Shown here: one piece after another, positions 11,681 to 20,589 of the stretch
Layout: each line of letters opens with the position of its first letter
Position numbering within the stretch: position 1 is the first letter of the stretch
Assembly: GCF_964340395.1 (NCBI RefSeq)
Contig: NC_135549.1
Span: 23,451,842-23,515,841, forward strand
Source: Glandiceps talaboti
Taxonomy: Eukaryota > Hemichordata > Enteropneusta > Spengelidae
Reading direction: 5' to 3'
Length of the DNA stretch: 64,000 bases
Notes under the pieces: model-generated
What the model was told of the DNA's origin: nothing
Databases searched by the model: none
Seen by the model: the letters and a program-made list of their open reading frames with translations, nothing else
Translations under genes and position numbers: made by a program

Positions 11681-11796
11681 AACGTCGTTGTGAACTTCAT
11701 CAGTTATTCCTTGTTTACCTTTGCAGATGATGTAATTTTAATGTAATTTGTAAATTTTGTATAGTCGCATTAAACGTATCTGTGAAAATCAAAATC
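11681..11796 (+). other. 3' UTR of the Tx1 LINE
   Basis: A 116-nt tail after the ORF2 stop, A/T-rich, ending in a short A-rich direct repeat (AAAATC twice) that meets the TTC tract. There is no AATAAA and no poly(A), as expected for an element whose RNA end pairs with, or is recognised at, its microsatellite target. Confidence 0.7.
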
Positions 11797-11811
11797 TTCT
11801 TCTTCTTCTTC
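11797..11811 (+). repeat. (TTC)5 at the 3' edge of the Tx1 LINE
   Basis: Five TTC units, then CTCC, then the CR1 hinge in the minus frame (FIPTRRKKKKK). This is the right-hand half of the microsatellite target. Confidence 0.9.
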
Positions 11812-12790
11812 CTCCTTGTTGGTATAAACTCGTCACTTGCTTTAGATAATGCGTTTCTATAAGGAACCACCATTTTGCTTCTGTATTTTTTAGTTTGTCT
11901 AATTCCTGCCATGAAGTGTTAGTTAATGTGTTTTTTATTCCTTCCATATCAGCACCCTCAGGCATTTCTTGTCTTCATTTTCTGGCAATATGACAACACC
12001 CATCCACATTACAAATTCTACAATTACATGACCACTTGCTCCCAAATGACCATTTGACGTCAAATATCATTCCCTTTTCACTGGACAATACCAAGTTTAG
12101 ACAGTTTTCTGCTCGGGTTGGGAAGTTTACATGTTGTACCTTGTATCAGAAATCTGTCCTGTATCGCTTCCATAAAACTGCACCGATAGCTGCTAGAGTT
12201 CAAGGTTTCTCAATCAATGTCTGGATAGTTGAAATCACCTGCAATAACCACTTGGTTGTTACTTATTTCTTGTATGAATTTAATCAAACTATTGTTGTTA
12301 AGTTCACTGCTATTTGGATATCTGTAGATTACTCAAAGTAGTAAAGGTGGGCTGTGTTGAGCTTTAACTCTATACCACACTGAATTAGGAAAGTTACAAC
12401 TTTGATAAATGTTGATAATTTGAATATTGTCCTCTTCCTCCTTGTGTGGCCATCCTATCTTCTCGTACTGGTAAGCGATAACCTTCTATGAGAAGTTCTG
12501 CATTAGATACATCTGCGTGAGTACCGCGAGTCCACGATTCAGTTATTGCAATGACATCATAGTTGTACTCATGTACAAGCCCTTTCAACTCATCAACTTT
12601 GTTCATAACACTCTGGGCATTTGTATAAAACCATTTCAATCCTGAAATTATGTTCTGGTAAATTTCCTGTATTGCATCCTGATCCTTTTTCCATCTACCT
12701 GCCTTTGTCTGGTTTCTTTCTGAAGTATGATATTCAATAACTGTTTTCCTTCTATCCATACTTGGACAAATAAATATGTTTTTAATAATT
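11812..12790 (-). pseudogene. CR1-type LINE endonuclease, N-terminal part of ORF2
   Basis: The minus strand reads LKWFYTNAQSVMNKVDELKG and DVIAITESWT at about 12,640-12,530, the classic start of the CR1 APE-like endonuclease. VVIAGDFNYPDID, then a stop in place of Trp, lies near 12,240-12,205. A decayed GASGHVIVEF is present near 12,050, where the family has SDH. The hinge ending in poly-Lys lies at 11,912-11,812. Several frameshifts and stops show long decay. Confidence 0.85.
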
Positions 12791-12861
12791 TACATCACCC
12801 CTTGACGGGGTATTCTTTCCATATACATTTACTTAATTTTTAAGATCTTCTATTTAGTTTT

Positions 12862-13100
12862 TTACACTTGTCTGGCTGCAGCAGCAGCTGAAAAATCTAC
12901 TATCCTGCCTTTCCTTATCTTCAAGTGTACGTCCCCCGCGTCGCTTCTCTGTTTCAACTCTAGTCTCAATTTTCTATCTTTATCTTGTTCTTGCTTTGTT
13001 AAATCTGGTGAGATGTAAATATTCTGGAATTGCTCTGTACTACTATCTTTAAGTTTATATGCCTTTTTAAGCACTTTGTATCTCACATCTGGCGACGAAA
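12862..13100 (-). pseudogene. CR1-type LINE upstream ORF remnant
   Basis: Minus-strand reading VLKKAYKL, then NIYISPDLTKQEQDK, then LRLELKQRSDAGDVHLKIRKG. This matches the conserved YISPDLT ... LR.EL..RR..GE ... I..GKIV block that lies just ahead of the endonuclease in many CR1-type elements. It supplies the 5' end of the split CR1 copy. Confidence 0.75.
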
Positions 13101-13545
13101 GCTTAATACAATTATCAATTACAGAAGATCTTCTTCGGAAATCTATAATGTTCGCTAAACAGCACACAGAAATCTCAGACCAGGAGGTTGAGATAATTAT
13201 GCATGCAAGAAAATCACTCCTGTTTGACAATAATGTATCAGTGAGGATGGCAGAAGGAATGAAGAAGGATATCACCAATATTTTCCATGATGCCGGCTTG
13301 AAAATAACTATAGAGTCTAATGTGAAGATTGTCAACTACCTAGATATCACATTAGATCTTACAAGCGGAAAGTACTACCCATATAGGAAATCGAATGACC
13401 ACCCAGTATATGTTCACTCTAAATCGAACTAAATCCAGCCGCCATCAATCATCAGGCATCTTCCTGCAGTAAATAAGCAAGAGGTTATCTGACATTTCCT
13501 GCGTTGAAAGTGTGATAAGTATGGTAAGTTTCAGATTCAGGGGGC
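13100..13545 (+). pseudogene. Penelope-type reverse transcriptase fragment
   Basis: Plus-strand frame with EIIMHARKSLLFDNN, KKDITNIFHDAGLKITIESN, NYLDITLDLTSGKYYPYRK and VYVHSKSN, then a stop where a His is expected, PPSIIRHLPA, and after a frameshift RLSDISCVESV. This wording matches a widespread invertebrate reverse-transcriptase family with the Penelope-like NHPPSII...LP tail. Everything between SLLFDNN and MKKDI, which should hold the catalytic palm, is deleted. The fragment starts where the CR1 5' end stops, so one element probably truncated against the other. The clade call is moderate. Confidence 0.65.
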
Positions 13546-13750
13546 ATTGTTTTTAGTTTGACAGTAAATTGAGGAGAAAGTGGCGATTAGGAGCGAGTGC
13601 GCACTTGCTTTTGCGTCCAGCAAGTGCTACGTTGGAACGCATGCGTTCTATATGATTTAATCAGCTGTGTAACAATACACATCAATTTACTAAGCATCTT
13701 GTACATTCAGTAAGACCAAAGAAAGCGTCACTGACGATGTGCCTGTGGAT

Positions 13751-13791
<41 letters not shown>

Positions 13792-14082
13792 AACTGTAAA
13801 CACGCCCTGCAAGTTACATTAGAATGTGATATTTTATTTTGTCAGTAGCACTGACCCTTTAATAATTAATAATAGTGAAGCTCGTACCACACAAGAACTT
13901 TTTAAAATAGATTTAGAAAAAATACACCAGCTTTTCAAATCATTACTCCATCACTACATGGCACCTCGCCCGGATTAACAAGAAAATAATTACAAAAAAG
14001 GTGAAAGAAAACAAGAAAAAAATATTTGTAAACAAATATGGTCAATTTCAAGCCCCTGTGATAAAAGTGTTCATTGAAAACG
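13546..14082. other. No gene seen
   Basis: A 3' flank of the Ly6-type gene and the Penelope fragment. It holds the (GA)n tract at 13,754-13,790 and otherwise unremarkable A/T-rich sequence. Confidence 0.5.
13754..13790. repeat. (GA)n microsatellite
   Basis: About 18 GA units. Confidence 0.95.
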
Positions 14083-14338
14083 CAGCAAAGGATTATCTGG
14101 TAAACAAACTGATTAAAATCTGATGTGGTGAATACGGCTTGGTTTCTTTATTAACCTCTGTATCCTTCATTTATTGTTGTTTGTTTTAGATTTTGTTGTT
14201 CTGGCAGGTAGTGATCACTCCTAGAACAACATAATCAAAAACAAACAAAACTAAGCGAAAGAAATAGAAGTAAAGAAACCGAACAGTATTCACCACAGCA
14301 GATTTTAATCAGCTTGTATACCAGATAATCATTTGCTG
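14083..14338. repeat. 256-bp imperfect palindrome (foldback/MITE-like)
   Basis: The left arm at 14,083-14,149 (starting CAGCAAAGGATTATCTGG) is the reverse complement of 14,272-14,338 with few mismatches. A second inner pair (TTGTTTGTTTTAGATTTTG against ATAATCAAAAACAAACAA) continues the pairing nearly to a central loop around TAGTGATCAC. The whole unit would fold into one long hairpin. It codes for nothing visible and no clear target-site duplication is seen. It lies just past the last exon of the Ly6-type gene and could fall in its 3' UTR. Confidence 0.8.
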
Positions 14339-14496
14339 TAATCAGATTGTTTCCTATCTTGAATAATTGAATAAAAATCAGTAGGTTTCTACTAATGATA
14401 AAGACTAAAGCCTCTTAATAAATCTTGGTTATTTATCCCATTCTTGGAGGGTATCCCAATCTCTAATCACACGGTCTGATTGAGTAACATCAGTAC

Positions 14497-14570
14497 TTAT
14501 TGGGTGATCCAAACAGCAGTGAGGATGGCAGACAACATGATGACAACAGCGCCAATGGTGGGAGTTGTTC
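14497..14570 (-). CDS. Ly6/uPAR-type gene, last coding exon (GPI-type tail)
   Basis: Acceptor CTTTTCTACAG precedes 74 nt that start in phase 1 and end in TAA. The exon encodes TTPTIGAVVIMLSAILTAVW then ITQ: a short polar stretch followed by a hydrophobic C-terminus with no cytoplasmic tail. That is the normal ending of a GPI-anchored Ly6 protein, replaced by lipid during maturation. It joins in frame to the exon at 16,179-16,220, giving CNGG just before TTP; a small-residue run there is a suitable anchor site. The intron is about 1.6 kb. Confidence 0.85.
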
Positions 14571-16178
14571 CTGTAGAAAAGTCACGAAATCGGACACGGA
14601 GTTAGTAACAATAAGCGAATGATTACGAATGCACTTTTTCAGATATTCACAGCAGGAAACAACAACAAAATTTTTGTTTAGAATTATAAACAAACTGAGA
14701 ATCTATCATTAGCTGACTGATCAATAACTTGGTGAGACAATTTATCAATAGTCGACGGATCGATTGTTCTACACATAGTATTGATGACGATGGTAGTGAT
14801 TTTGGCGTTGTGGTTATATGGAGAAAATTTAGCATCGTAACAGTTGTCGGTGGCTCATGATGCAAATGGTGACTGTGATCGTTTTGTCATTTATATAACT
14901 GGAATATAAATTTGAGATTTGATTTTAGTTAAATTTACAAGCAACACTAGATATTGATGTGTATCGTAAATACCTAGCCCATAATGTACAATGTTCTTGC
15001 AAGTAAATAGTGTATAATCGCTCTCCAGATAGGCAACGTGGATCTAATAGCCTACCAGTAATGTTCCTTTTTTATATAGAGCTTTCCCACACTGTGCTCA
15101 AAGCGCTTTAAAATTATTACCCCCGAGCCCGAGAAACGGACCTATAACGGCACAACGATCCTTCATACTTCTTCAACTCCCTGGAGAGAATACAATCCAT
15201 TATAACCTCTATCCATTGTACCAGGTCCCCACTATATGTAATATTCAAGTCGCAGTCCTCCAGGCTGCACATCTTTTGTTTGTATTTTAAATGCCACAAT
15301 TATTCTTTGCAACTTTCTAACCGTTCTTAGTTACTTTATTTTTGTCTTTAACAACGTGTTGTTATATTTATTTTGTCAATGGATGTTGTATCGTTCTACC
15401 TGTGTTGTGAAAGTATATACTTTAATTGTCTATGTCGTGTTCGTGTGCTGACAATACTTTCATATACACGAACCAATCTCATTGTTCGATCGTGTCCGTA
15501 GTAGCCTGTCGATCTATGTCAATCTGTGATAGCTCTCAACTATATACTCGGCTTGCTCTATCAAGTGGGTAATGCGATTTGAAAATACCCCCATAAGTTG
15601 AATGGTCGCAGTGCGGAGTAATTATCTACCTCAGACTGTTTGATTATTCAAATTAGGTCAATATGTAAATGTGCATGTATATAGCTGCACCCCTTCCAAG
15701 TACCCAACATATGAAGTGTGATAATTGACATGTAATTGACATGTTATGCAAATGTTATGTAAATCTAAACATATGGGTATTCTGGTGACAGCTTTTTATA
15801 TCAAACTGAATGTCAACGATCCTCAGAGCTACCATAGACACAGATCAGCGACGTAGATAGGCTGTGTACACGTCTGTAGTTAAAATCATACACGCTAGTA
15901 GCTTTACGGACAATTCGTGGCGTCATCCTCCCGAAAAGGATCGGAGCAATGGAATGTGAATAACCCACATAAGTAAGAAAGTGTTTATATTTTAGAAAGT
16001 GTTTACATTTTCCTCTTTAATACATTAACATACTACTTATATCACAGCTTACAATTGTAATTCGACATCGGTAGCAGCTATGCCAATCCTCAGTGTATTC
16101 ACATAATATATTTGAACGAAAAACGTGAGGTACGAAATAAGAAAACCCGTTCACGAAAACTAATATTAAAATAAATAC
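14571..16178. other. Intron of the Ly6-type gene
   Basis: The 1.6-kb intron between the CC-x5-CN exon and the GPI-tail exon. It contains a minus-strand open stretch (15,117-15,299) with no recognised motif and no convincing splice context. No other feature seen. Confidence 0.6.
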
Positions 16179-16220
16179 CTCCATTACAGAGTTCACTATC
16201 GCAGCAGGTAGTCTTGGCTC
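16179..16220 (-). CDS. Ly6/uPAR-type gene, exon with the CC-x5-CN signature
   Basis: A 42-nt exon between acceptor TTTGTTCTAG and donor G|GTATTT, phase 1 at both ends. It encodes AKTTCCDSELCNG, which is the diagnostic end of a Ly6/uPAR (three-finger) domain: paired cysteines eight and nine, five residues, then Cys10-Asn. The exon is too short to be found by open-frame length. It was recognised from the motif and from phase agreement with both neighbours. Confidence 0.9.
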
Positions 16221-16920
16221 CTAGAACAAATCAAAGGCAAAAAGGCATAAGCCCAATATTGTAAACAGATCACGCAAACCGTGTACACAGTGAAATGATG
16301 AGCCTGAAAAGATTTGGGCAGACACTGCTTTTTTTCGTTTCTTTTTTTTTTTTTTAGCAAACTTACCTTTGTTGATTGGACGTACCTGTTACTACTATAC
16401 TATCGACTGATTAGTTTCACGTGATTTACGTGTAATATGTTAAGTTCCTCATCTCAGTCTTTGTTCCTCCGCCTTCCGTATCTTTTCAAAGACTGTACTA
16501 AAGTTGCTACGCTGCTAGTGTACACACACAAGTGGTGTGAAGGACATATCGTTAATATGCCCTTTGTTTGAATGATTTAGGCCCCAATAGTATTGTATAG
16601 CAGAGTACAGTATACATATATTTCATATGGCAGTTCACATACACAGACAAGTCACACTACCCGCTCGGAAAAATACAAACACTTCGACATCCCGCAATAA
16701 ATTTATTTCAAATATGATCATATTGAACGTTATGAATACATTGCTTCAAGTTCCTCAGGCGATTACCCGACCGTAGAATGTCCTTGATGCACTCATTTAA
16801 TGCATTGAATATATTAACATGTATTTCGTCCAGGCTTCCTGGACGACCACCCAACCCATAGCAACCCCAGCGACGGAGACGATCTCAAAAAAGTGGATGG
16901 TTGTTTGGACACACTGCCTA

Positions 16921-17504
16921 TAGTCCAGTTGCCAGAGGTGGTTTTGGAAGGTTAACCTTGCAATGTGAGTTATATGATATTTTTTTTGCAGATTCCACCT
17001 CAGCAAGTGTCCTGTTAGCATATCTGAATGTGTAACTGGTGTCATAGCCTGATTTGATAAATAAAATCTAGATGATACATGGATGTACCCACACGATACA
17101 CAGAAAACACAGTCACTACCTATAAGTCATAACAACTGAAAATGGCGTCATTTTGTTGACCTTTGGCCTAATTATGATATTTTAATATCCAAAACCTTTG
17201 ACAAAATATTTGTAATTGACTGATTATTCATAATATACTGTGTGTAACATGTAAATATGACTTTTAAGTAACTTTGATATGGTTTTATAGGCAGTAAGTA
17301 TTAAACCTACCAAAACATGTGTTTACCCATAGCAATACATGGTATTTCGGTTTTCTCGCGATATAACAAAATGCCCAGGGGTGCGCGAGTGGCACCTGTC
17401 AGATATGCTAACAGGACACCTTTCTGAGGTGGAATCTGCAAAGAAATATCATATAACTCACTTTGCAAGGTTAACCCCCAAAACCACCTCTGGCAACTGG
17501 ACTA
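16921..17504. mobile_element. 584-bp foldback/MITE with about 115-bp inverted repeats
   Basis: The left end starts TAGTCCAGTTGCCAGAGG and the right end finishes CCTCTGGCAACTGGACTA. The arms (16,921-17,035 and 17,390-17,504) are inverted copies with few mismatches. The trinucleotide CTA flanks both ends (16,918-16,920 and 17,505-17,507), a likely 3-bp target duplication as in PIF/Harbinger-type MITEs. The arms contain open frames, but they mirror each other and are not genes. It lies in a Ly6-gene intron. Confidence 0.82.
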
Positions 17505-17765
17505 CTAAGATTTATTCTAGAGCCCCCTCCCCCCTCCCCGCCCTTTCGTACCTCCACCAACTAATATCTAGTAGAGGACATGAGGTTGATGTAAGTTTTT
17601 GACTCTCTGAATGACTGACAAGTGCAACAATCCGAATGTAAACACGACCGTTTTCAGTTAGACTGTAATGCATTCGGCGGTTATGAAATGACGTACACCT
17701 AATATATTTCGTGACTTTTGTCTTTTGCTTGGTTAAATATGTGTATATGATGACTATACGCTCAC

Positions 17766-17877
17766 CTGTTTTGATGCCGAGGGCTTCGACTATGTTATCT
17801 GACTCTTGGCAATTACCTCCGCCACATCCACGAGTGTAAGCCGTAGGGACCTTACTTGCTACGTATGTTAACGTTCG
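17766..17877 (-). CDS. Ly6/uPAR-type gene, middle exon
   Basis: A 112-nt exon with donor ACAG|GTGAGC (phase 1) and acceptor TTTCTTTTACTTATAAAG (phase 0). It encodes RTLTYVASKVPTAYTRGCGG then GNCQESDNIVEALGIKTG. The RGC-x3-NC spacing supplies cysteines six and seven of the Ly6 fold. The frame stays open upstream and would read MSMLLLIFVFLLLI, which resembles a signal peptide. That stretch is better explained as the polypyrimidine tract, because the upstream exon joins here in phase 0 and completes the domain. Confidence 0.85.
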
Positions 17878-18249
17878 CTTTATAAGTAAAAGAAACACAA
17901 ATATCAGAAGTAACATCGACATTTTAATTGCCGTAACATTACACATACTACCTCAGTGCAAACGTGAAGCAGAACAAACCATGAAAATCACAAACACACC
18001 AACATGCATACATCGTACAACCATTATGTAAATTAAACTAAATGTGAAAATATGCATTTTAATTCAATACCTAACCACTTAGAATAATAACCGTAAAGAA
18101 TATTTATAAGTGCCGAATTTCATATAATTCGATTTGAGCTATTTTCGATATCGATAAGGATAACACAGAGCTCGAGAGAGAGACATCTCTATCTCACCCC
18201 CACCCCGTATCAGCAGGGGGTAAATTTACTAGTATTTAAGAAAAATTAC

Positions 18250-18368
18250 CAGACAAGTTGTGGTACAATTAGTATCGGTATCGGTAGTAGTGTCGGGGTT
18301 TTCACATTCTCCACCGAATATGAATAAATAATCACTACAGGAGTAACATTCTATTGATGCAGCATTGT
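18250..18368 (-). CDS. Ly6/uPAR-type (three-finger) GPI-anchored protein, first recognised exon
   Basis: A 119-nt exon, acceptor GATTACTTACAG (phase 1) and donor CTG|GTAATT (phase 0). It encodes NAASIECYSCSDYLFIFGGE then CENPDTTTDTDTNCTTTCL, the typical Ly6 opening (I-E-C-Y-x-C) with cysteines one to five. Joined to 17,877-17,766, 16,220-16,179 and 14,570-14,497 it gives an in-frame chain of about 115 residues with ten cysteines in the Ly6/uPAR order and a hydrophobic GPI tail. By family, such proteins sit on the outer cell surface and act as receptors or modulators; the ligand here is unknown. The signal-peptide exon, which must end with one codon base, was not found upstream. Confidence 0.9.
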
Positions 18369-18659
18369 CTGTAAGTAATCAAAGTTAAATAAATGATTAA
18401 TTCTACTTCACTCAATTATAATTTACTAAAAGTGTAACAATTAATCTCGTGAGTAGTAGAAGTTTGACGAATACACACATACTTTGAGCGCTTTCGACTG
18501 TGAGTACAACTTGAACTGTTAGTATTGTTCACTCGACGATAGATGGCGCTGTTTATGATCACGTACAGAGAGACATAGAGTCAATACATTATCACATTGT
18601 TAATCCAAACCGACATAAAACAGAGAGGGCTTAAAAACTGTTAAAACCTAATATCCAAG

Positions 18660-19375
18660 ATGAAATTTAAACAAAGAAAGACGTTAACAATTTATAAAAA
18701 CTATCACAATGCCAAGTATAATGTATGGCACAAGAATTAATATCAATTGATACAGCTCTCCTGATGTGAATTGGGAGAGAGTTCCATAACTTATTAGGAC
18801 CGGCTACAGAGAAGGCGCGATCTCCGTACGTAGTAGTTGCGCCAAGCAGGATGGTAAGTGTAAACTGAGTGCCGGAACGTAAAGTACGCGTTGGCTGTGA
18901 ACGGTTAACAGTTCAGTGATGTAGGATGGTGATAGTTTGTTGACAGCGGCCTTGTACTGGTGTTGTCGAGGTAGTTCCGAATTTGGCCGATCTTTCGAAT
19001 GGCTAGGGATGCTGCTCTGCAGATGTTATTTACATGACAAGTCATTCGAAGTTCCGAGTCAAGTGTCACCCCAAGGTCACGTGTTGTGGATGATGTGTTG
19101 ACAGTACTGTCACCAATTGTGATACACGGTATAGGATTGGTTTTACTAAAACGAGATGAGAAGTAGACTATCTCTGTCTTGCGGTCATTGAGCTTTAAAT
19201 TGCTCATGACTGTGTTCATGTGTTGTGATCGTTTCATCATCTGGTAAAGTTGAGAGTCATCAGCATACATCATACTGTTTAGATTGTATTGTGAAATCAG
19301 TTCCTCCAAGGGTGTGACATACATGATAAAGAGTGTGGGGCCTAGAACTGATCCCTGTGGAACTCCGAAGTTTAA
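18660..19375 (-). pseudogene. L2-type LINE fragment (reverse transcriptase C-terminal part)
   Basis: The minus strand reads NFGVPQGSVLGPTLFIMYV, then MMYADDSQLYQM with an intact YADD box, LNDRKTEIVYFSSRF, TRDLGVTLDSELRM, HVNNICRAASLAIRKIGQIR, and further down GDRAFSVAGPNKLWNSLP. These are the ordered motifs of an L2/CR1-type reverse transcriptase from the B box to the C-terminus. It is 5'-truncated and internally damaged (sequence lost between RNYLDNT and GDRAF). It ends where copy B of the duplication begins. Confidence 0.85.
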
Positions 19376-19544
19376 GCTAAGTTTATTTGGTATGATTTTA
19401 AAGAGGGACGATTTGATACGTCACCGGCTATCAACACTGGTATTTTAAAACTTACCAATTAAATATGGGGCAAATACCATAGCTGACATTTCAAAATAGA
19501 AATGGCAACCAGAACTAATACATACTTACCGATACTCACCAATA

Positions 19545-20540
19545 TAAAAATGGCAGCAAGCAGTGATACACACCAATAAAAGGACAGCTAGCACTGATAC
19601 TGACCAATGTAAAAAGTCAGTCAGCACTGGTACACACCAATAAAAGGGCAGCCAGCTGTGATACTCACCAATGAAAAGGCGGCTAGCACTGCTACACACC
19701 AATAAGCATGCAAGCAACACTGATACTCACCATAAAAGGGGAGCCGGCCCTGATACTCATAAAAAACCGGTTGTCAGCACTGGTACACAGTCACCAATAA
19801 AAGGGCAGCCAGGTCTAATACTCACGGATAAAAAAAAGCAGCCAGCACTGGGACACACCACTAAAAGGGCAGCCAGGTCTAATGCACACCATTAAAAGGA
19901 CAACCAACACAGATAATAACCAATGAAAGAGCAGTTAGCTCTGATACTCACCAATAAAAGGGCAGGCAGCACTGGTACAAGGGCAGCCAGCTCTGATACT
20001 CACCAGTAAAAAGGGCAGCAAGCTCTGATACTCGCCAATAAAAGTGCAACCAGCACTGGTAGCACTGATTCTCACCAATAAAAGGGCAGCTAGCACTGAT
20101 ACTCACCAATACAAGGGCAGCAAGCTCTGATGCTCACCAATGAAAGGGCAGCCAACACTGGTATACACCAATAAAAAGGCAGCCAGCACTGATACTCGCC
20201 AATAAAAGGGCAGATAACACTGGTACACACCACATCGAAGGGGGTCAGCACGGATAATCACCAATAAAAGGGCAGCCAGCACTGGTACTTAAAAATTAAA
20301 GGGCAACCAACACTGATACTCACCAATAAAAGGCCAGTTAGCACTGATAATTACCAATAAAAGGACAGTCAGCTCCGATACTCACTAATAAAAGGGCAGC
20401 CAGCTCTGATACTCACCAATAAAAGTGCAGCCAGCGCTGATACTCACCAATAAAAGGGCAGCCAGCAGTGGTACAAATTAGTAAAAGGGGGCAGACAGCA
20501 CTGGTACACACTACTAAAGGGCAGCCAGCACTGACTTATA
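19545..20540. repeat. 31-bp minisatellite, expanded allele
   Basis: Roughly 30 copies of the unit seen at 343-535, with substitutions and a few partial units. Every consensus unit contains CCAATAAAA on the plus strand and, read on the minus strand, TTATTG|GTGAGTATC, a consensus 5' splice donor. The repeats run head to tail with no spacer. Confidence 0.92.
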
Positions 20541-20589
20541 CAGCTGGTCAGTACAAACCGCACTGCTACTAACATAATTTGTTACAGAG

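Larger units (their letters stand above)
5867..11796 (+). mobile_element. Full-length Tx1-clade LINE inserted in (TTC)n
   Basis: A complete non-LTR retrotransposon of about 5.9 kb. It has a 208-nt 5' UTR (starting TGTAGTAGTAGAAGG), an intact ORF1 with an RNA-binding zinc knuckle, an intact ORF2 with endonuclease and reverse transcriptase, and a 116-nt 3' UTR ending AAAATCAAAATC directly against (TTC)5. It lacks a poly(A) tail. Both ORFs are open with catalytic motifs present, so the copy looks young and possibly competent. From memory, the Tx1 lineage includes families that always insert in particular RNA genes or microsatellites, one of them (TTC)n-specific and called Koshi. This element fits that behaviour, but family identity was not tested. 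Confidence 0.93.
3620..13100 (-). mobile_element. CR1-type LINE, dead, split by a Tx1 LINE
   Basis: Read on the minus strand, the parts occur in the right order for one CR1-clade non-LTR retrotransposon. They are an upstream ORF remnant (13,100-12,862), an apurinic-type endonuclease (12,790-11,820), the Lys-rich hinge, the reverse transcriptase (5,762-3,690) and a pentanucleotide 3' tail (3,662-3,625). The Tx1 element at 5,867-11,796 separates hinge from reverse transcriptase. Without that insert the CR1 copy is about 3.5 kb. It carries several stops and frameshifts and has lost its catalytic Asp pair, so it is inactive. The clade call rests on motif wording; L2 or a sister clade is possible. 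Confidence 0.88.

Noticed and set aside
15117-15299. Cys-containing minus-strand frame in the Ly6-gene intron
   Set aside because: No acceptor or donor with fitting phase; downstream exons join without it.
16797-17602. Two similar proteins (both containing DMLTGHL) on opposite strands
   Set aside because: They are the two inverted arms of the foldback element, not genes.
19545-20540. CRISPR array
   Set aside because: 31-bp repeats run head to tail with no unique spacers, in a clearly eukaryotic context; it is a minisatellite.
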